This document shows, piece after piece, positions 42,246 to 52,138 of a DNA stretch of 64,000 nucleotides; position 1 is the first letter of the stretch, and each line of letters opens with the position of its first letter. Source of the DNA: Candidatus Ozemibacter sibiricus (GTDB lineage Bacteria > Muiribacteriota > Ozemobacteria > Ozemobacterales > Ozemobacteraceae). A program made the translations under genes and the position numbers. Under the pieces are notes generated by a model. It made no database searches and had not been told where the DNA came from. It saw only the letters and a list, made by a program, of their open reading frames with translations. The stretch is from NCBI GenBank assembly GCA_003327425.1, contig QOQW01000002.1, forward strand, positions 159,972-223,971, given 5' to 3'.

Positions 42246-44495
42246 ATGGTATACCGTATCAACAACTATTCCCTTTCCTTTCGGGCGCTCGAATCGCTCG
42301 GCACCACCAACTCCCGCCTCGAGAAATCGGTCGAGCGTCTGAGCACCGGCCTGCGGATCAACTCCGCCGCCGATGATCCCATGGGCCTGGGGCTGGCCGA
42401 GCGGCTGCGTCTGCAGGCGCGCGCCCTGTACCAGTCGAAGCTCAACACCCAGAACGGCATTTCGCTGCTGCAGACGGCCGACACCGCCCTGGAAGGCACG
42501 CACGAGACGCTCCAGCGCATGCGCGAGCTGGCCGTGGCCGCTCTCGACGGCACCTTGACCGACACCGACCGGCTCGAGCTGCAGAGCGAAGTGAACCGAT
42601 TGCGCGACGACCTGAACCGGATCGCCTGGAACACCGAGTTCAACACCATGAAACTGCTCGACGGCAGTCGCAGCGGTCAGGTCTCGACCTCGACCCCGTT
42701 CGCCCAGGGCATCTTGACGGGCACGCCCTCGGTCGGAGGACAGTTCCTGGTGAGCATCGCCCTGGTCACCGCCGGTACCTCGCAGGCGCAGCAAACACAG
42801 ACCTTCACCCTGAAAGCCGCCTCGGCGAGCACCACGCTGGCGCAGGGCACCACCCAGCTGCAGAGCATCGCCCAGTTCTATGACGGCGGGGGCAATTTCG
42901 TGCTGGCCAGCCCGGCCACGATCACAGTCTCCGGCAATGGCAAGACGTCGTCCTTCACCATCGACGGCTCGACGACGCTCAACACGCTGGCCGCGGCCCT
43001 GCAATCGGCGGTCGCCGGCACAGCCGGGCTGGGCTTGACCGAGTCGCGCGCGCAGTACGTGGGCACCGCCCAGACCGGGGTCGCCGGCATGGGCGGGTAC
43101 ATCGAGCTGATTTCCGGCCAGATCGGCACCAGCGGCGAAATCAGCGTGCTGGCCTCGCCGGCGGTGGCCACCAGCCTGGGGTTCAGCACCACGCGCACCG
43201 CCACCAGCAATCTCGTCAACGTCACCCTGCAAGACGCCTACGGCACGCTCTCGACCGTACGCACCAGCACCGACCTGGCGGTCGGGCTGCTATCGGGGGT
43301 CGACCTGCAGTTCACCTCGCAGGCGGCACAGATTGCCGGTACGCGCGGTCTCACCACCGGCCTGTACCTGTCAGCCGCCCAGACCTTCACCATTTCGGCG
43401 GGCGAAACCTCGGTAGGGGTCACCATCGCCAGCGGCTACTGGACGTTCGAAGGCCTGGCCCGCCGCATCAACAACCTGACCACCACGATCTCGGGCATGA
43501 CCACGGTGGTCGACAACGGCGAATTGAAGATCACCTTCACCTCGACCGTGGCCTCGGTAGCCTCAACCATCAACATCACCGGCGCCAGTGCCGCTACCAC
43601 CCTCGGCGTGAGCAACGGCACCTTCAGTGGCTTCACCCGTACCTCGCACCGCACGTCGGCTGAAACCCTGGGCTTCTCGCGCTTCTATGCCTCGTCGACC
43701 ACCTCGGTTGCCGATGGCAGCTCGGCCCGGTTCACCGTTTCCGATGGTAGCACCACGGTGACCTATTCGGCCTTCACCACCCTGGGCACGGCCGCCGCCT
43801 CGCTGGCGACGCCCGATATGATCGCGTTCTCGGCCTTCCAGGCCAGCGTCAACGCCACGCTGGCCGCGGCCGGGGTCCAGGTGCAGGTCGATCAGGTGGG
43901 CAACAGCTTCGCCTTCACCTCCAAGCTGGTGGGCACCCGCACCCTGCCCGATGGCACCGAGATCAACAGCTTCGTCGATGTCAGCGTCGCCGCCAGCACG
44001 GCGGCCTTGCAGGGCCCATTGCAATTCCAGTTCGGCCTGTACGCCGGTTCCGACTACGGCACGGGCGACGCCACCTTCAGCCTGTTCATCGCCAAACCCC
44101 GCTCCGCTTCCCCCACCGGCTTGACCGGCATCGGCGCCTTCCAGTTCGACATCGGCAGCATGAGCGCCACCGCCCTCGGCCTCGACCGCCTCGATCTGAC
44201 GACGCCCAAAGGCGCCCAGAACGCCATCAGCCTGATCGATCGAGCCATCGACAAGGTCTCATCGCAGCGGGCCAAGATCGGGGGCTGGCAGAACAGCCTC
44301 GAATCGGGGCTGCGCACCCTGGGCTTGCAGCACATCAACGCCCTCGATGCCGAATCGCGCATTCGCGATGCCGACATCGCCCAGGAAGTGGTCGAATACA
44401 CGCGCAACTCCCTGTTCCTCGAGTCGGGCACGGCCATCCTGGCGCAGGCCAATCTGCTGCCGGGCATGGTCATGAAACTGCTGGACAACATGTAG
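42246..44495 (+). CDS. fliC: Flagellin with a large central domain
   Basis: 749 residues; AAGGAGG ends 5 bases before the ATG. The conserved N-terminal D0/D1 helices (INNYSLSFRALESL, ERLSTGLRINSAADDPMGL, TADTALEGTHETLQRMRELA) and C-terminal D1/D0 helices (ALDAESRIRDADIAQEVVEY, ILAQANLLPGMVMKLL) define a true flagellin, exported by the type III flagellar apparatus. The middle ~480 residues are Ser/Thr/Ala-rich beta modules, making this much longer than ordinary 270-500-residue flagellins. The final residue pattern LLDNM differs from the usual LLR. No other flagellar gene is beside it except a possible FlgN-like protein far upstream. Confidence 0.95.
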   Translation: MVYRINNYSLSFRALESLGTTNSRLEKSVERLSTGLRINSAADDPMGLGLAERLRLQARALYQSKLNTQNGISLLQTADTALEGTHETLQRMRELAVAALDGTLTDTDRLELQSEVNRLRDDLNRIAWNTEFNTMKLLDGSRSGQVSTSTPFAQGILTGTPSVGGQFLVSIALVTAGTSQAQQTQTFTLKAASASTTLAQGTTQLQSIAQFYDGGGNFVLASPATITVSGNGKTSSFTIDGSTTLNTLAAALQSAVAGTAGLGLTESRAQYVGTAQTGVAGMGGYIELISGQIGTSGEISVLASPAVATSLGFSTTRTATSNLVNVTLQDAYGTLSTVRTSTDLAVGLLSGVDLQFTSQAAQIAGTRGLTTGLYLSAAQTFTISAGETSVGVTIASGYWTFEGLARRINNLTTTISGMTTVVDNGELKITFTSTVASVASTINITGASAATTLGVSNGTFSGFTRTSHRTSAETLGFSRFYASSTTSVADGSSARFTVSDGSTTVTYSAFTTLGTAAASLATPDMIAFSAFQASVNATLAAAGVQVQVDQVGNSFAFTSKLVGTRTLPDGTEINSFVDVSVAASTAALQGPLQFQFGLYAGSDYGTGDATFSLFIAKPRSASPTGLTGIGAFQFDIGSMSATALGLDRLDLTTPKGAQNAISLIDRAIDKVSSQRAKIGGWQNSLESGLRTLGLQHINALDAESRIRDADIAQEVVEYTRNSLFLESGTAILAQANLLPGMVMKLLDNM

Positions 44496-44574
44496 ACGAA
44501 CCGGGCCGCTCGCCACCCCTCCCGTCTCCCGCCCGTCACCTGGCGGGGTAGCCGTCAGGTACAGCCTGCCAGGG

Positions 44575-45630
44575 TCACCACGGCACCCGGACACTGACCC
44601 GGGTGCCGCCGCCCGGCATCGAGACGATCTCCAGGGTGCCCCCGATGGCTTTGACGCGCTCTTCCATGCTGAGGAGCCCCATCTTCTGCAAGGTGGGGTA
44701 GATCCGACGCAGGTTGTCGACATCGAAGCCGATGCCGTTGTCCCTGACGGTGACGGTCAGGGTCCCATGCTCCGGGGCCTCGGTTCGGGGCTCGAATCGC
44801 AGAGCGATGTCGATGAGGGTCGCCCGGGCATGCTTGCGGGCATTGGTGACCGCCTCCTGGATCACCCGGAACACCCCCAGCTCATGCCCAGGCGGGAGGG
44901 GATGCCGCTCACCGTCGACACTCAGGCGGACGGGCGTCCCGCCGTCGGCGGCCAATCCCTTGAGATACTGTTCCAGGGCGGGAATGAGCCCCAGATCATC
45001 GAGGGCCATGGGGCGCAAGTCGAAGATGAACCGGCGAATCTCCTGAACACAAGCCATCAGGCCCGCTTTCAAGGACATCAATTCGGTCTTCAAGGCGGCA
45101 GGCTGCTCGAGAAGGTCGAAGGCGAAATCCAGACGCATGGTCAGGGTAGCCAGCTTCTGAGCCGGCCCGTCATGAATCTCCCGGGAGATCCGCTTGCGCT
45201 CCTCCTCTTGGACGTGGATGAGGTCGGCGGCGGCGCCTCCGGCCCCCTCGCCCTCCGCCCGGCCGTGAAAGCCTTCCAGCAGACGATTGAACCGCGCCTT
45301 GGCCTCCGCGAGCTGCGCCTGGATGAGCGCCACCTGGGCTTTCACCTGTTGCTGCAGTTTTTCGCGATACCCGACCGAGCTGAACATCATGAAATCCGAA
45401 AGATGGAGAAGGGCCTCCAGGTGGTTGTGGGCATCCTGACGCTCCCGGGCGGGCAGTCGATCGCCATAGAGGCCAATGATCGTGTTCAGCGCGCGGATGC
45501 GCAGCCGGCGCTCCTCCTCGCCCTGCATGGTCAGGATCCAGTCGTCGATCTGCCGCGCCAGCGTCGCCATCGCAGCTTCGAGGCCGAGGAGCACCTCGGT
45601 CATCTCCCTGGCCAGAGCGGCCGTCGACAT
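44575..45630 (-). CDS. Cytoplasmic sensor histidine kinase (HisKA_3/NarL-type)
   Basis: 351 residues, no membrane segment. The first ~140 residues are helical and coiled-coil-like. The HisKA_3 dimerisation helix carries the phospho-acceptor His153 in RISREIHDGPAQKL, followed by FIFDLRPMALDDLGL. The HATPase_c domain has VIQEAVTNARKHA (N box), DNGIGFD and LLSMEERVKAIGG. NarL-type kinases normally pair with REC-HTH regulators, but none lies in the window. The start is 4 bases beyond the stop of the MEDS-domain sensor, suggesting the two form one operon and one signalling unit. Confidence 0.9.
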   Translation of the reverse strand: MSTAALAREMTEVLLGLEAAMATLARQIDDWILTMQGEEERRLRIRALNTIIGLYGDRLPARERQDAHNHLEALLHLSDFMMFSSVGYREKLQQQVKAQVALIQAQLAEAKARFNRLLEGFHGRAEGEGAGGAAADLIHVQEEERKRISREIHDGPAQKLATLTMRLDFAFDLLEQPAALKTELMSLKAGLMACVQEIRRFIFDLRPMALDDLGLIPALEQYLKGLAADGGTPVRLSVDGERHPLPPGHELGVFRVIQEAVTNARKHARATLIDIALRFEPRTEAPEHGTLTVTVRDNGIGFDVDNLRRIYPTLQKMGLLSMEERVKAIGGTLEIVSMPGGGTRVSVRVPW

Positions 45631-45633
45631 GGC

Positions 45634-47508
45634 TTATCCCTTTCCGGATGGCGCGGCGGGAGGCGGGAGCGTCTCCAGGAACGGCCGGATCAGCGTTTTC
45701 ACCTGCGCCAGCAGGTTCCAGACCCGATCGACCGCGCCCCGGATTTCCCGGACGGCCTCCACTCGGGCGGCCCCCGATTCTTCGAAGGAGATCTGCAGTT
45801 TCTCGACATTCCCGATGATCAACGCCACGCCGTTCTGGAAATCCGCCATCAGCGATTGCATGCGGGCCAGGGCCGCGGGATCGAGCGCCGGCCGGTTCGC
45901 CGTTCCGGCGTTCTGCGCCTCGGGAAACACCCAGATCCGCAGTTCGAATCCCCCCACTTCTTGAGCGAAGGGCGTGACGGTGACCCCCCGCAGCACCCCG
46001 TGGCGAGCGGGCAGGTCGCCCGACCACCCCTCCCCTCGGGAAAGGGCGGCCCGCAGGCCCTCGGGAATGTCGTCCCGTGCGGCGAACAGATGGTCAGGCA
46101 GGATCACCGGGCGATCGGCGGCGGGAGCCTGTCCGATCAGCGTTTCAAAACAGGGATTCCAGGACAGCACCCGCCCGTCGATGGTGGTGACGGCCAGGGC
46201 GGCGGTGGTGCGCTGCACCATGGCCTCGAGCATCTGCATCTGCGTCAGCAACTGGCTGCGCACCACGGCCAGGCCGAACGCCTGCGAGAATTCCTGGCCG
46301 CGCAGCAGGTCGGTGGCCGAGAAGTCGCGGGCGGTGGCGACCAGCAGCAGCACGCCGCTGGGATCGCGATCGGTAAAGAAGGGCAACGCCATGACTTTGC
46401 CCCACAGGCATTCCCCGGTCCGGCCGGTGGTCAGGAGCGGGTGTCGGCGGAAATCGTTGCTGACGAAGCCGCGCCGGGTGGCCAGGGCGTGGTCGGCCAG
46501 GCGAGCCAGTGGACTGTCGATCCGGAGGGTGAACACGGGGGCGCCGACGCCGGGCAGGGGCTCGCATTCCCGCTCGAGCGGCGGATCGACCACCCGGACG
46601 ACCAGCGTATCGGTATAGGGATCGAGCACTGCCGCCAGCCCGGCTTCGCCGCCGGTCGTGCGCCGCGCGTCTTCCAGCAGGCCGGCGAAGACCCGGTCGA
46701 GAGCAAGATCGGGAGTAAACAAGAGGCGGACCGCCGAAGGGAAGGAACTGGCGGCCGCCCGCGCAACCTCAGACGCGGAGCTGGTCGGCAATGCCGCGGC
46801 CGCCTCCTCGACCGGGGAGGCGACCGTCGGTTCGCTGGTCATGGCGAACCAGCGATCCAGGACGCTCTGGCGATACCGCAGGATGCGGTCAGGCACCGAG
46901 GCATCGGGGCTGCGGCGGAAGAACGTGAAAAACGGGTTGTCCCCGCCGCGATCGCCCTGGACCAGGATTTCGTGCATCTCCAGAATCGCGCCGAGAAATT
47001 CGGCGGGAAACCGGGGCAGGTCATAATGGCAGAGGATCCGGGTGCCTGGGTAGGCCGGGAAGTCGTGGAGGAGCCATTCGAGTTCTTTCAGATCGGTCAG
47101 GCCGGCGGTCCCGCCGCCGAGCCAGGCCATGTCGAGGATGACCCGCAGACCCGGCTGGCCCTGGGCCAGCGCCCGCCGTTGCTGGTCTTCGAGGAAGACC
47201 AGGACCTTGCGCGGCGACAGCCGATCGCCCTGCAGGAACGGGTCGCGGCTGGTCTGCAGAACCATCCGACCCTCCAGCAGGAGAGGCTCGCACGGTCGGC
47301 CCGCCTCGCGCAGCAAGCCGGTGAGGCGGGTGGCCAGGAACGGGTTGGCCAGGCCGGCCAGGCGGCAATGCAGCATGGAAGCGGCCCAGAAGCCGACCAG
47401 GCCAGGCAACGCCGCGTCATCGCCGGTCGACCAGTCGGCGCAATGGATGCCCGTGGTGGTCGCGAACATCCGTTCCAATGGCACTTCCTTCCTCAAACCG
47501 GCCTCCAT
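45634..47508 (-). CDS. MEDS-GAF-PAS sensor protein
   Basis: 624 residues. Residues ~15-190 match the MEDS domain (methanogen/methylotroph DcmR sensory): HCADWSTGDDAALPGLVGF, DRLSPRKVLVFLEDQQRR, CHYDLPRFPAEFLGAILEMH. A GAF-like domain (about 265-410) and a PAS domain (about 430-535) follow. The last ~70 residues form a helical segment like a histidine-kinase dimerisation region but without a clear phospho-acceptor motif, and no ATPase domain follows. It lies 4 bases upstream of the histidine kinase and may be its sensory partner. Start 47508 is tentative; TTG 47478 behind AGGAAGG is an alternative. Confidence 0.75.
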   Translation of the reverse strand: MEAGLRKEVPLERMFATTTGIHCADWSTGDDAALPGLVGFWAASMLHCRLAGLANPFLATRLTGLLREAGRPCEPLLLEGRMVLQTSRDPFLQGDRLSPRKVLVFLEDQQRRALAQGQPGLRVILDMAWLGGGTAGLTDLKELEWLLHDFPAYPGTRILCHYDLPRFPAEFLGAILEMHEILVQGDRGGDNPFFTFFRRSPDASVPDRILRYRQSVLDRWFAMTSEPTVASPVEEAAAALPTSSASEVARAAASSFPSAVRLLFTPDLALDRVFAGLLEDARRTTGGEAGLAAVLDPYTDTLVVRVVDPPLERECEPLPGVGAPVFTLRIDSPLARLADHALATRRGFVSNDFRRHPLLTTGRTGECLWGKVMALPFFTDRDPSGVLLLVATARDFSATDLLRGQEFSQAFGLAVVRSQLLTQMQMLEAMVQRTTAALAVTTIDGRVLSWNPCFETLIGQAPAADRPVILPDHLFAARDDIPEGLRAALSRGEGWSGDLPARHGVLRGVTVTPFAQEVGGFELRIWVFPEAQNAGTANRPALDPAALARMQSLMADFQNGVALIIGNVEKLQISFEESGAARVEAVREIRGAVDRVWNLLAQVKTLIRPFLETLPPPAAPSGKG

Positions 47509-47662
47509 CCGTGCATGACTCCCTCTGTCACCTTACTCCCACCGCCTGCCCATCGCAAGTGCTTCGCGGTCGGCCCAGGCGTTCGTGCTCGGTGACCTGC
47601 GGCGGCGCCCCTGACCAGGGGTTCGTCGGGATCCCTGTCCTGGCGCCGACCCCTCCGCCATT

Positions 47663-50527
47663 TCAGCCGCCCAGGGCGAAGCGCAATTGCGCGGCCAGTT
47701 CCGACATCGTGAAGGGTTTCTGCAGGAACCGGACATCCTGCCCCTGGACGCGATGGCGGACCGAGTCGCCATCGAAATACCCCGACATGAACAGGCATTT
47801 GAGCCCGGGTTGGGTGGGGCTCACCAGACGGGCCAGGTCCTGGCCGCTCTGGTCAGGCATGACCAGATCGGTCAGCAACAGCGAAATCTGGCCTGGATGC
47901 GCTTCGGCCAACCGGACCGCCTCGCTCGGCGACGACGTGGCCAGGACCCGATACCCCAACTGCTCGAGCATGCGCTGCGTCACCCGGAGGATGGCGGGCT
48001 CATCTTCGACGAGCAGGATGAGCGCGGCGGTTCCCGGAGCGAGGGTGGTCGAGGGACGAGCGTCGATGGCGGCCGGCGCGGCCGCCATCGCATCGCGCGG
48101 CCAGAAGATGCGGAACTGCGTGCCCCTGCCCGGTTGGCTCTCGACCTGAATGGCGCCCCGGCTTTGCTTGACGATGCCATAGACCGTGGCCAGCCCGAGG
48201 CCGGTTCCCTGGCCGAGCCCCTTGGTGGTGAAGAAGGGTTCGAAGATATGCTCCAGGACTTCGGGAGACATGCCGGCTCCATCATCCTGGAAGCGGAGCA
48301 TGACGTGATCGCCGGGCGACAGATCGGGAAGGTCGCGCACCGCTTCGGCATCGAGACCGACATTGCGGGTTTCGATGATGATCCGCCCCTGGTCGGCGAT
48401 GGCATCGCGGGCATTGGCGGCGAAATTGGTCAGGATCTGATCGATCTGCGAAGGGTCGATGAAGATGGGATGCAGGTCGGGGCCGGGGCGCCATTCCAGC
48501 CGGATATTCTCGCCGATCAAGCGGGTGATCATCGGCAGGATCCCGGCGATCGCTTCATTGAGAACGATCCGGCGAGGGGAGACGGTCTGGCGGCGGGCGA
48601 AGGCCAGGAGCTGGCGGGTCAGCTCGGCCGAGCGCTGCGCGGCCGCCTGGATTTCGCCCAGGGCTTCCTGCAGGGGATGGGTGGGTTCGGCCAGCTCACG
48701 GGCCAGTTCGACGTGGCCGAGAATGACCCCGAGCATGTTGTTGAAATCGTGGGCGACCCCCCCGGCCAGGCGGCCAATCGATTCCATCTTCTGGGACTGT
48801 GCCAATTGGCTCTGCAAGCGCATCTGCTCTTCTTCGGCCAGATGACGGGAGGTGACATTCTCGTGGGTCACCACCACCCGCAGGGGCCCGGGCCCCTGGA
48901 AGCGGCTGACGCGGGCGACGAACCATCGGCGTTCTTTGGGGGAATGGCAGGGATACTCGAGGGTGAACACCGGCATCTCGCCCCGCATGACGGCCTGCAA
49001 CCCGGCCAGGAACTGGCTGGCCATCGGCTCATCGGGCCCCCGCACCGCCCGGCAGACCGCGACGTAATCCGCCCCTTCGCACAGGCCGTCGCGACCGGGG
49101 GCCTGAGTCGCGGCGAACTCGCGCCAGGCCCGGTTGACCGCCAAAATCACCCCGTGTTCGTCGAGCACGGCCAGATGCGCGGTCAAAGCATCGATGATAT
49201 TGCGCACGAACCGTTCGGATTCCTGCAGGGCAAGTTCCTGGCGTTTGCGGGCGGTGATGTCGCGCACCACCGAGACCGCCCCGATGATCTCGAAGCGCTG
49301 GTTCCGGACGGGGGAGGAGCTGACCAGGCGATGGCGAAACTCGCCCCGGTAGGGGGTGAGCACTAGCTCCTCCTCGTCTTCGACGACCTGCCCCCGCAGC
49401 GCCCGCTGCAGGGGAGCTTCTTCTGGGGGCCTGGGGGTACCATCAGGACGGCGGATGTCGAGCACCCCCGTCAAATGGTTCAATTCGGTGGGCGCCGTGG
49501 CGGGCAGCCGGAATTCTCGGCGGGCGGCCGGGTTGGCCAGAATGAACCGCCCTTCCCGATCGATGAACCACACTTCGTCGGTCATGCTGTTGACCAGGGC
49601 TGACAGGCGATTCCTCTCTTCGCTGACCGATTCGAGCAACGCCCGGATCTCGGCATCGGCCCGATGGCGGCTGGTGACATCGCGCACCAGATGGACCATG
49701 CCGGTGATGTCACCCTGATCGCCGCACACCGGGTCGGCGATCACTTCGAACCAGCGGTCGCCCAACGCCAGTTCGAGGCTTTCGCGGTGACGGCTCTGGG
49801 CCGCCCTGGTCACCGGACACTCGGCCACCGGCTCGGTGGTGCCATGGATCTGTTCGCAGCAATGCCGACCGACCACCTCGGCCGGTGAGCGCCCCAGGAC
49901 AGCGACCGTGGCCTGATTGGCACAGATGACGCGACGATCGGCATTCAGCAACCATACCATGTCTTCCACCGTGTCGAACGTCTTCTGCCACCGGGTATTG
50001 GCGGCCGCCAGCCGAGCTTCCAGCTCCTGGCGGTGCGCGACCTCCCGCTCGAGCGCCGCCACCTTCTCTTCGAGCTTGGCGATGATCCGCTGCTGGTAGA
50101 GGGTTTCCCCATGGCCGGGGGCGGCACCCGCACCGGCAGACAGGTGGACCGACCTGGCGCGTCCCCCGTTCTGGGCCGCTTGAACCGTGGTTAGCAGGCG
50201 GTCGATCGACAGAGGCTTGGTCAGGACGATGTTCACGCCCAGGGTTCGCGCCAGGGCGAGGTCCTGGGGAGTGGCGAATTCGCCGGTCAAGAAGATGAAG
50301 GGGATCTTCTGCCACTCGGGATGTTCCTTGCATTTCCGACAGAACTGGAAGCCATCCATCACGGGCATCAGGATGTCGGCCAGGATGAGATCGGCCGGCT
50401 CCTGGGCCAGGGCCGCCAGCCCTTCTTCGCCATGGCAGGCCACCCGGACCTGATGCCCCCCGCTCCTCAGCACGGCAGCCACGGTCTCGCGAACCATCCC
50501 CGAATCATCGACCACCAGGATCTTCAT
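47663..50527 (-). CDS. Hybrid histidine kinase: REC-PAS-PAS-PAS-HisKA-HATPase-REC
   Basis: 954 residues from ATG 50527 with GGAGGAG upstream; the same frame stays open far upstream but that is a shadow of the next gene. An N-terminal receiver (Asp51, [14 protein letters not shown]) is followed by a coiled coil, three PAS domains (about 170-285, 295-430, 435-560), a transmitter with His593 ([12 protein letters not shown]), N-box [15 protein letters not shown] and [10 protein letters not shown], and a C-terminal receiver ([25 protein letters not shown]). The first PAS contains a paired-Cys signature ([17 protein letters not shown]). Cytoplasmic. The start overlaps the RsbU-like gene stop. Confidence 0.9.
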   Translation of the reverse strand: MKILVVDDSGMVRETVAAVLRSGGHQVRVACHGEEGLAALAQEPADLILADILMPVMDGFQFCRKCKEHPEWQKIPFIFLTGEFATPQDLALARTLGVNIVLTKPLSIDRLLTTVQAAQNGGRARSVHLSAGAGAAPGHGETLYQQRIIAKLEEKVAALEREVAHRQELEARLAAANTRWQKTFDTVEDMVWLLNADRRVICANQATVAVLGRSPAEVVGRHCCEQIHGTTEPVAECPVTRAAQSRHRESLELALGDRWFEVIADPVCGDQGDITGMVHLVRDVTSRHRADAEIRALLESVSEERNRLSALVNSMTDEVWFIDREGRFILANPAARREFRLPATAPTELNHLTGVLDIRRPDGTPRPPEEAPLQRALRGQVVEDEEELVLTPYRGEFRHRLVSSSPVRNQRFEIIGAVSVVRDITARKRQELALQESERFVRNIIDALTAHLAVLDEHGVILAVNRAWREFAATQAPGRDGLCEGADYVAVCRAVRGPDEPMASQFLAGLQAVMRGEMPVFTLEYPCHSPKERRWFVARVSRFQGPGPLRVVVTHENVTSRHLAEEEQMRLQSQLAQSQKMESIGRLAGGVAHDFNNMLGVILGHVELARELAEPTHPLQEALGEIQAAAQRSAELTRQLLAFARRQTVSPRRIVLNEAIAGILPMITRLIGENIRLEWRPGPDLHPIFIDPSQIDQILTNFAANARDAIADQGRIIIETRNVGLDAEAVRDLPDLSPGDHVMLRFQDDGAGMSPEVLEHIFEPFFTTKGLGQGTGLGLATVYGIVKQSRGAIQVESQPGRGTQFRIFWPRDAMAAAPAAIDARPSTTLAPGTAALILLVEDEPAILRVTQRMLEQLGYRVLATSSPSEAVRLAEAHPGQISLLLTDLVMPDQSGQDLARLVSPTQPGLKCLFMSGYFDGDSVRHRVQGQDVRFLQKPFTMSELAAQLRFALGG

Positions 50528-51735
50528 GCCGCTCCTCCTAGCGAGGACTCGTCGCGCTGTACGACCAGGGCCATCAAGTCGTCTTCGGGACCGGCCGGTC
50601 CTGTGAATTCGGCCACCCCGGCCAGCAGGGCCTCGACGAACGCCGGCGGGGGCAGGTGCACGAGGCGGCCGCTCAGGTCCCTCAGGCCGGCCAGGGTCAG
50701 GGCTTTCCCGGTGGGGTCGCGCGCTTCCAGGATACCATCGGTGACCACTACGAGGCGATCGCCCGGGGCGAGGGCGATGAGGTCGGTCGGGAACCCGCCT
50801 TCCGGTAGGGCGTCGGCGGGGAACATGCCGAGGAAGGGGGCGCCGCGCGGCAACGGCCGCCACGCGCCATCGGACTGGATGACCAGCCCAGGATCGGGAC
50901 AGGCGCTCACCAGCCCGACCCGGTCGCTGCCGGCCGCCAGCGCCAGGTGGAGACCGCTGACGAACAACCCCTCGGGAAATTCCTCGGCGATGCGGTCGTT
51001 GAGGAGCCGAAAGGCGGCCGCCGGCTGGGGTGCTTCGCGAAAAGCCGTCTGCAACAAAGTTTTCAGCAAAGCGGTCAGCAGGGCGCCGGCCACCCCGTGG
51101 CCGGAGATGTCGCCGATGAACAGGCCCAGCCCGCCCGGGACCGGGAGCAGATCGAAGAAGTCGCCGCCGACCGCGGCCGCCGGGGTGAACCCGAACCCCA
51201 GCGAGAACCCGGACACCGTCGGCAAGGCCGAGGGAAACAGGCGCCGATGCACGCGCCGGGCGATCTCGAGATCGGCGCGCATCTTGCGATCGCGCTCTTC
51301 CAGCGTGAGGTGGGCGGCGCGCAGGTCGAGGTGGGTGCGCAGGCGAGCCAGCAGGACAGGCAGGTCGACCGGCTTGGTGACGTAATCGTTGGCGCCGGCC
51401 TGCAGGGCTTCGACGATCTGTTCGCCAGCGTCGCGGGCGGTGACCATCAGGACGGGCAGCCGGTGGGCCGACCATTGGCGGCGGATCTCGCGCAGCACGG
51501 CCAGGCCATCCAGCTCGGGCATCATGACATCGAGGAGCACGGCGGCGGGCAGTCCTTCGGCCAGGGCGCGCAGGGCGGCGCGCCCATCGGCGGCGAAGCG
51601 GACGCGATAGCCGGCGCGCTGCAGGCGCCGCCCCAGCATATCGCGGTTGAACGCCTCATCGTCGACGACCAGCAGCTCGAGGGCTTCCTGGCCCGCAAAG
51701 GGAATCGACCCACCGGTCGCCGCGGGATGATTCAT
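50524..51735 (-). CDS. Response regulator with PP2C/SpoIIE-type phosphatase output (RsbU-like)
   Basis: 403 residues from ATG 51735. The receiver (about 20-140) has LLVVDDEAFN, phospho-acceptor Asp69 (LLDVMMPELDG) and VTKPVDL. A linking helix (RADLEIARRVHRRLFP) leads to the PPM/SpoIIE phosphatase domain with VGGDFFDLL, FIGDISGHGVAGALLTAL, VVVTDGILEA and GPEDDLMALVV. Proteins of this type dephosphorylate STAS anti-anti-sigma factors. The STAS partner is not in the window, but an RsbW-like ATPase lies at 57873-58355. The start overlaps the stop of the single receiver upstream, and the stop overlaps the hybrid kinase start. Confidence 0.9.
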   Translation of the reverse strand: MNHPAATGGSIPFAGQEALELLVVDDEAFNRDMLGRRLQRAGYRVRFAADGRAALRALAEGLPAAVLLDVMMPELDGLAVLREIRRQWSAHRLPVLMVTARDAGEQIVEALQAGANDYVTKPVDLPVLLARLRTHLDLRAAHLTLEERDRKMRADLEIARRVHRRLFPSALPTVSGFSLGFGFTPAAAVGGDFFDLLPVPGGLGLFIGDISGHGVAGALLTALLKTLLQTAFREAPQPAAAFRLLNDRIAEEFPEGLFVSGLHLALAAGSDRVGLVSACPDPGLVIQSDGAWRPLPRGAPFLGMFPADALPEGGFPTDLIALAPGDRLVVVTDGILEARDPTGKALTLAGLRDLSGRLVHLPPPAFVEALLAGVAEFTGPAGPEDDLMALVVQRDESSLGGAA

Positions 51736-52106
51736 GGGACAGAGGGTGGCAGCAGGGCCTGCAGTTTGGGCCAGAGGTCGGCCCATTCGAACGGCTTGGT
51801 CAGGAAGGCATCGCACCCGGCGGCGGAGGCCAGTCGAGAGTCCTCCTCGCGAACGCTGGCGGTGAGAATGGCCACGGGAATCCGGCGCAGACGTTCATCG
51901 GCCTTGAGTCGGCGGGTCAACTCAAGCCCATCGATATCGGGCAGCCGGACATCCATGATGATCAGGTCAGGGTGTTCACGAGCGACCGTCGCCAAGACCT
52001 GACTTCCTTCCGCCAGGGAGATGACCCGGCAGCCCGCTCGCTGCAGGCGCCGTTCCAGCAGGTCGCGATTGAACTGATGGTCTTCGACGATCAGGACGGT
52101 CGGCAT
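51732..52106 (-). CDS. Stand-alone receiver (response regulator)
   Basis: 124 residues from ATG 52106, preceded at 12 bases by AAGGAGG. A longer start at 52142 overlaps the upstream kinase gene and cannot be excluded. Receiver residues: VLIVEDHQFN, Asp52 in IIMDVRLPDIDG, Thr in AILTASV, Lys in FLTKPFEW. No output domain, like CheY or Spo0F. Its first 35 residues closely resemble the receiver of the next gene (FNRDLLERRLQRAG against FNRDMLGRRLQRAG), so the two probably arose by duplication. It likely relays phosphate between kinases. Confidence 0.88.
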   Translation of the reverse strand: MPTVLIVEDHQFNRDLLERRLQRAGCRVISLAEGSQVLATVAREHPDLIIMDVRLPDIDGLELTRRLKADERLRRIPVAILTASVREEDSRLASAAGCDAFLTKPFEWADLWPKLQALLPPSVP

Positions 52107-52138
52107 GACGACCAGCAACCTCCTTTCGTGCGAGGCGT

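Noticed and set aside
47600..47660. Hairpin CCCCTG/CAGGGG after the hybrid kinase gene
   Set aside because: Very small loop and no T-run on the relevant strand; not enough for a terminator call.
50528..51475. Upstream extension of the hybrid kinase frame
   Set aside because: The stretch is an out-of-frame reading of the RsbU-like gene; the true start is ATG 50527 with its own Shine-Dalgarno.
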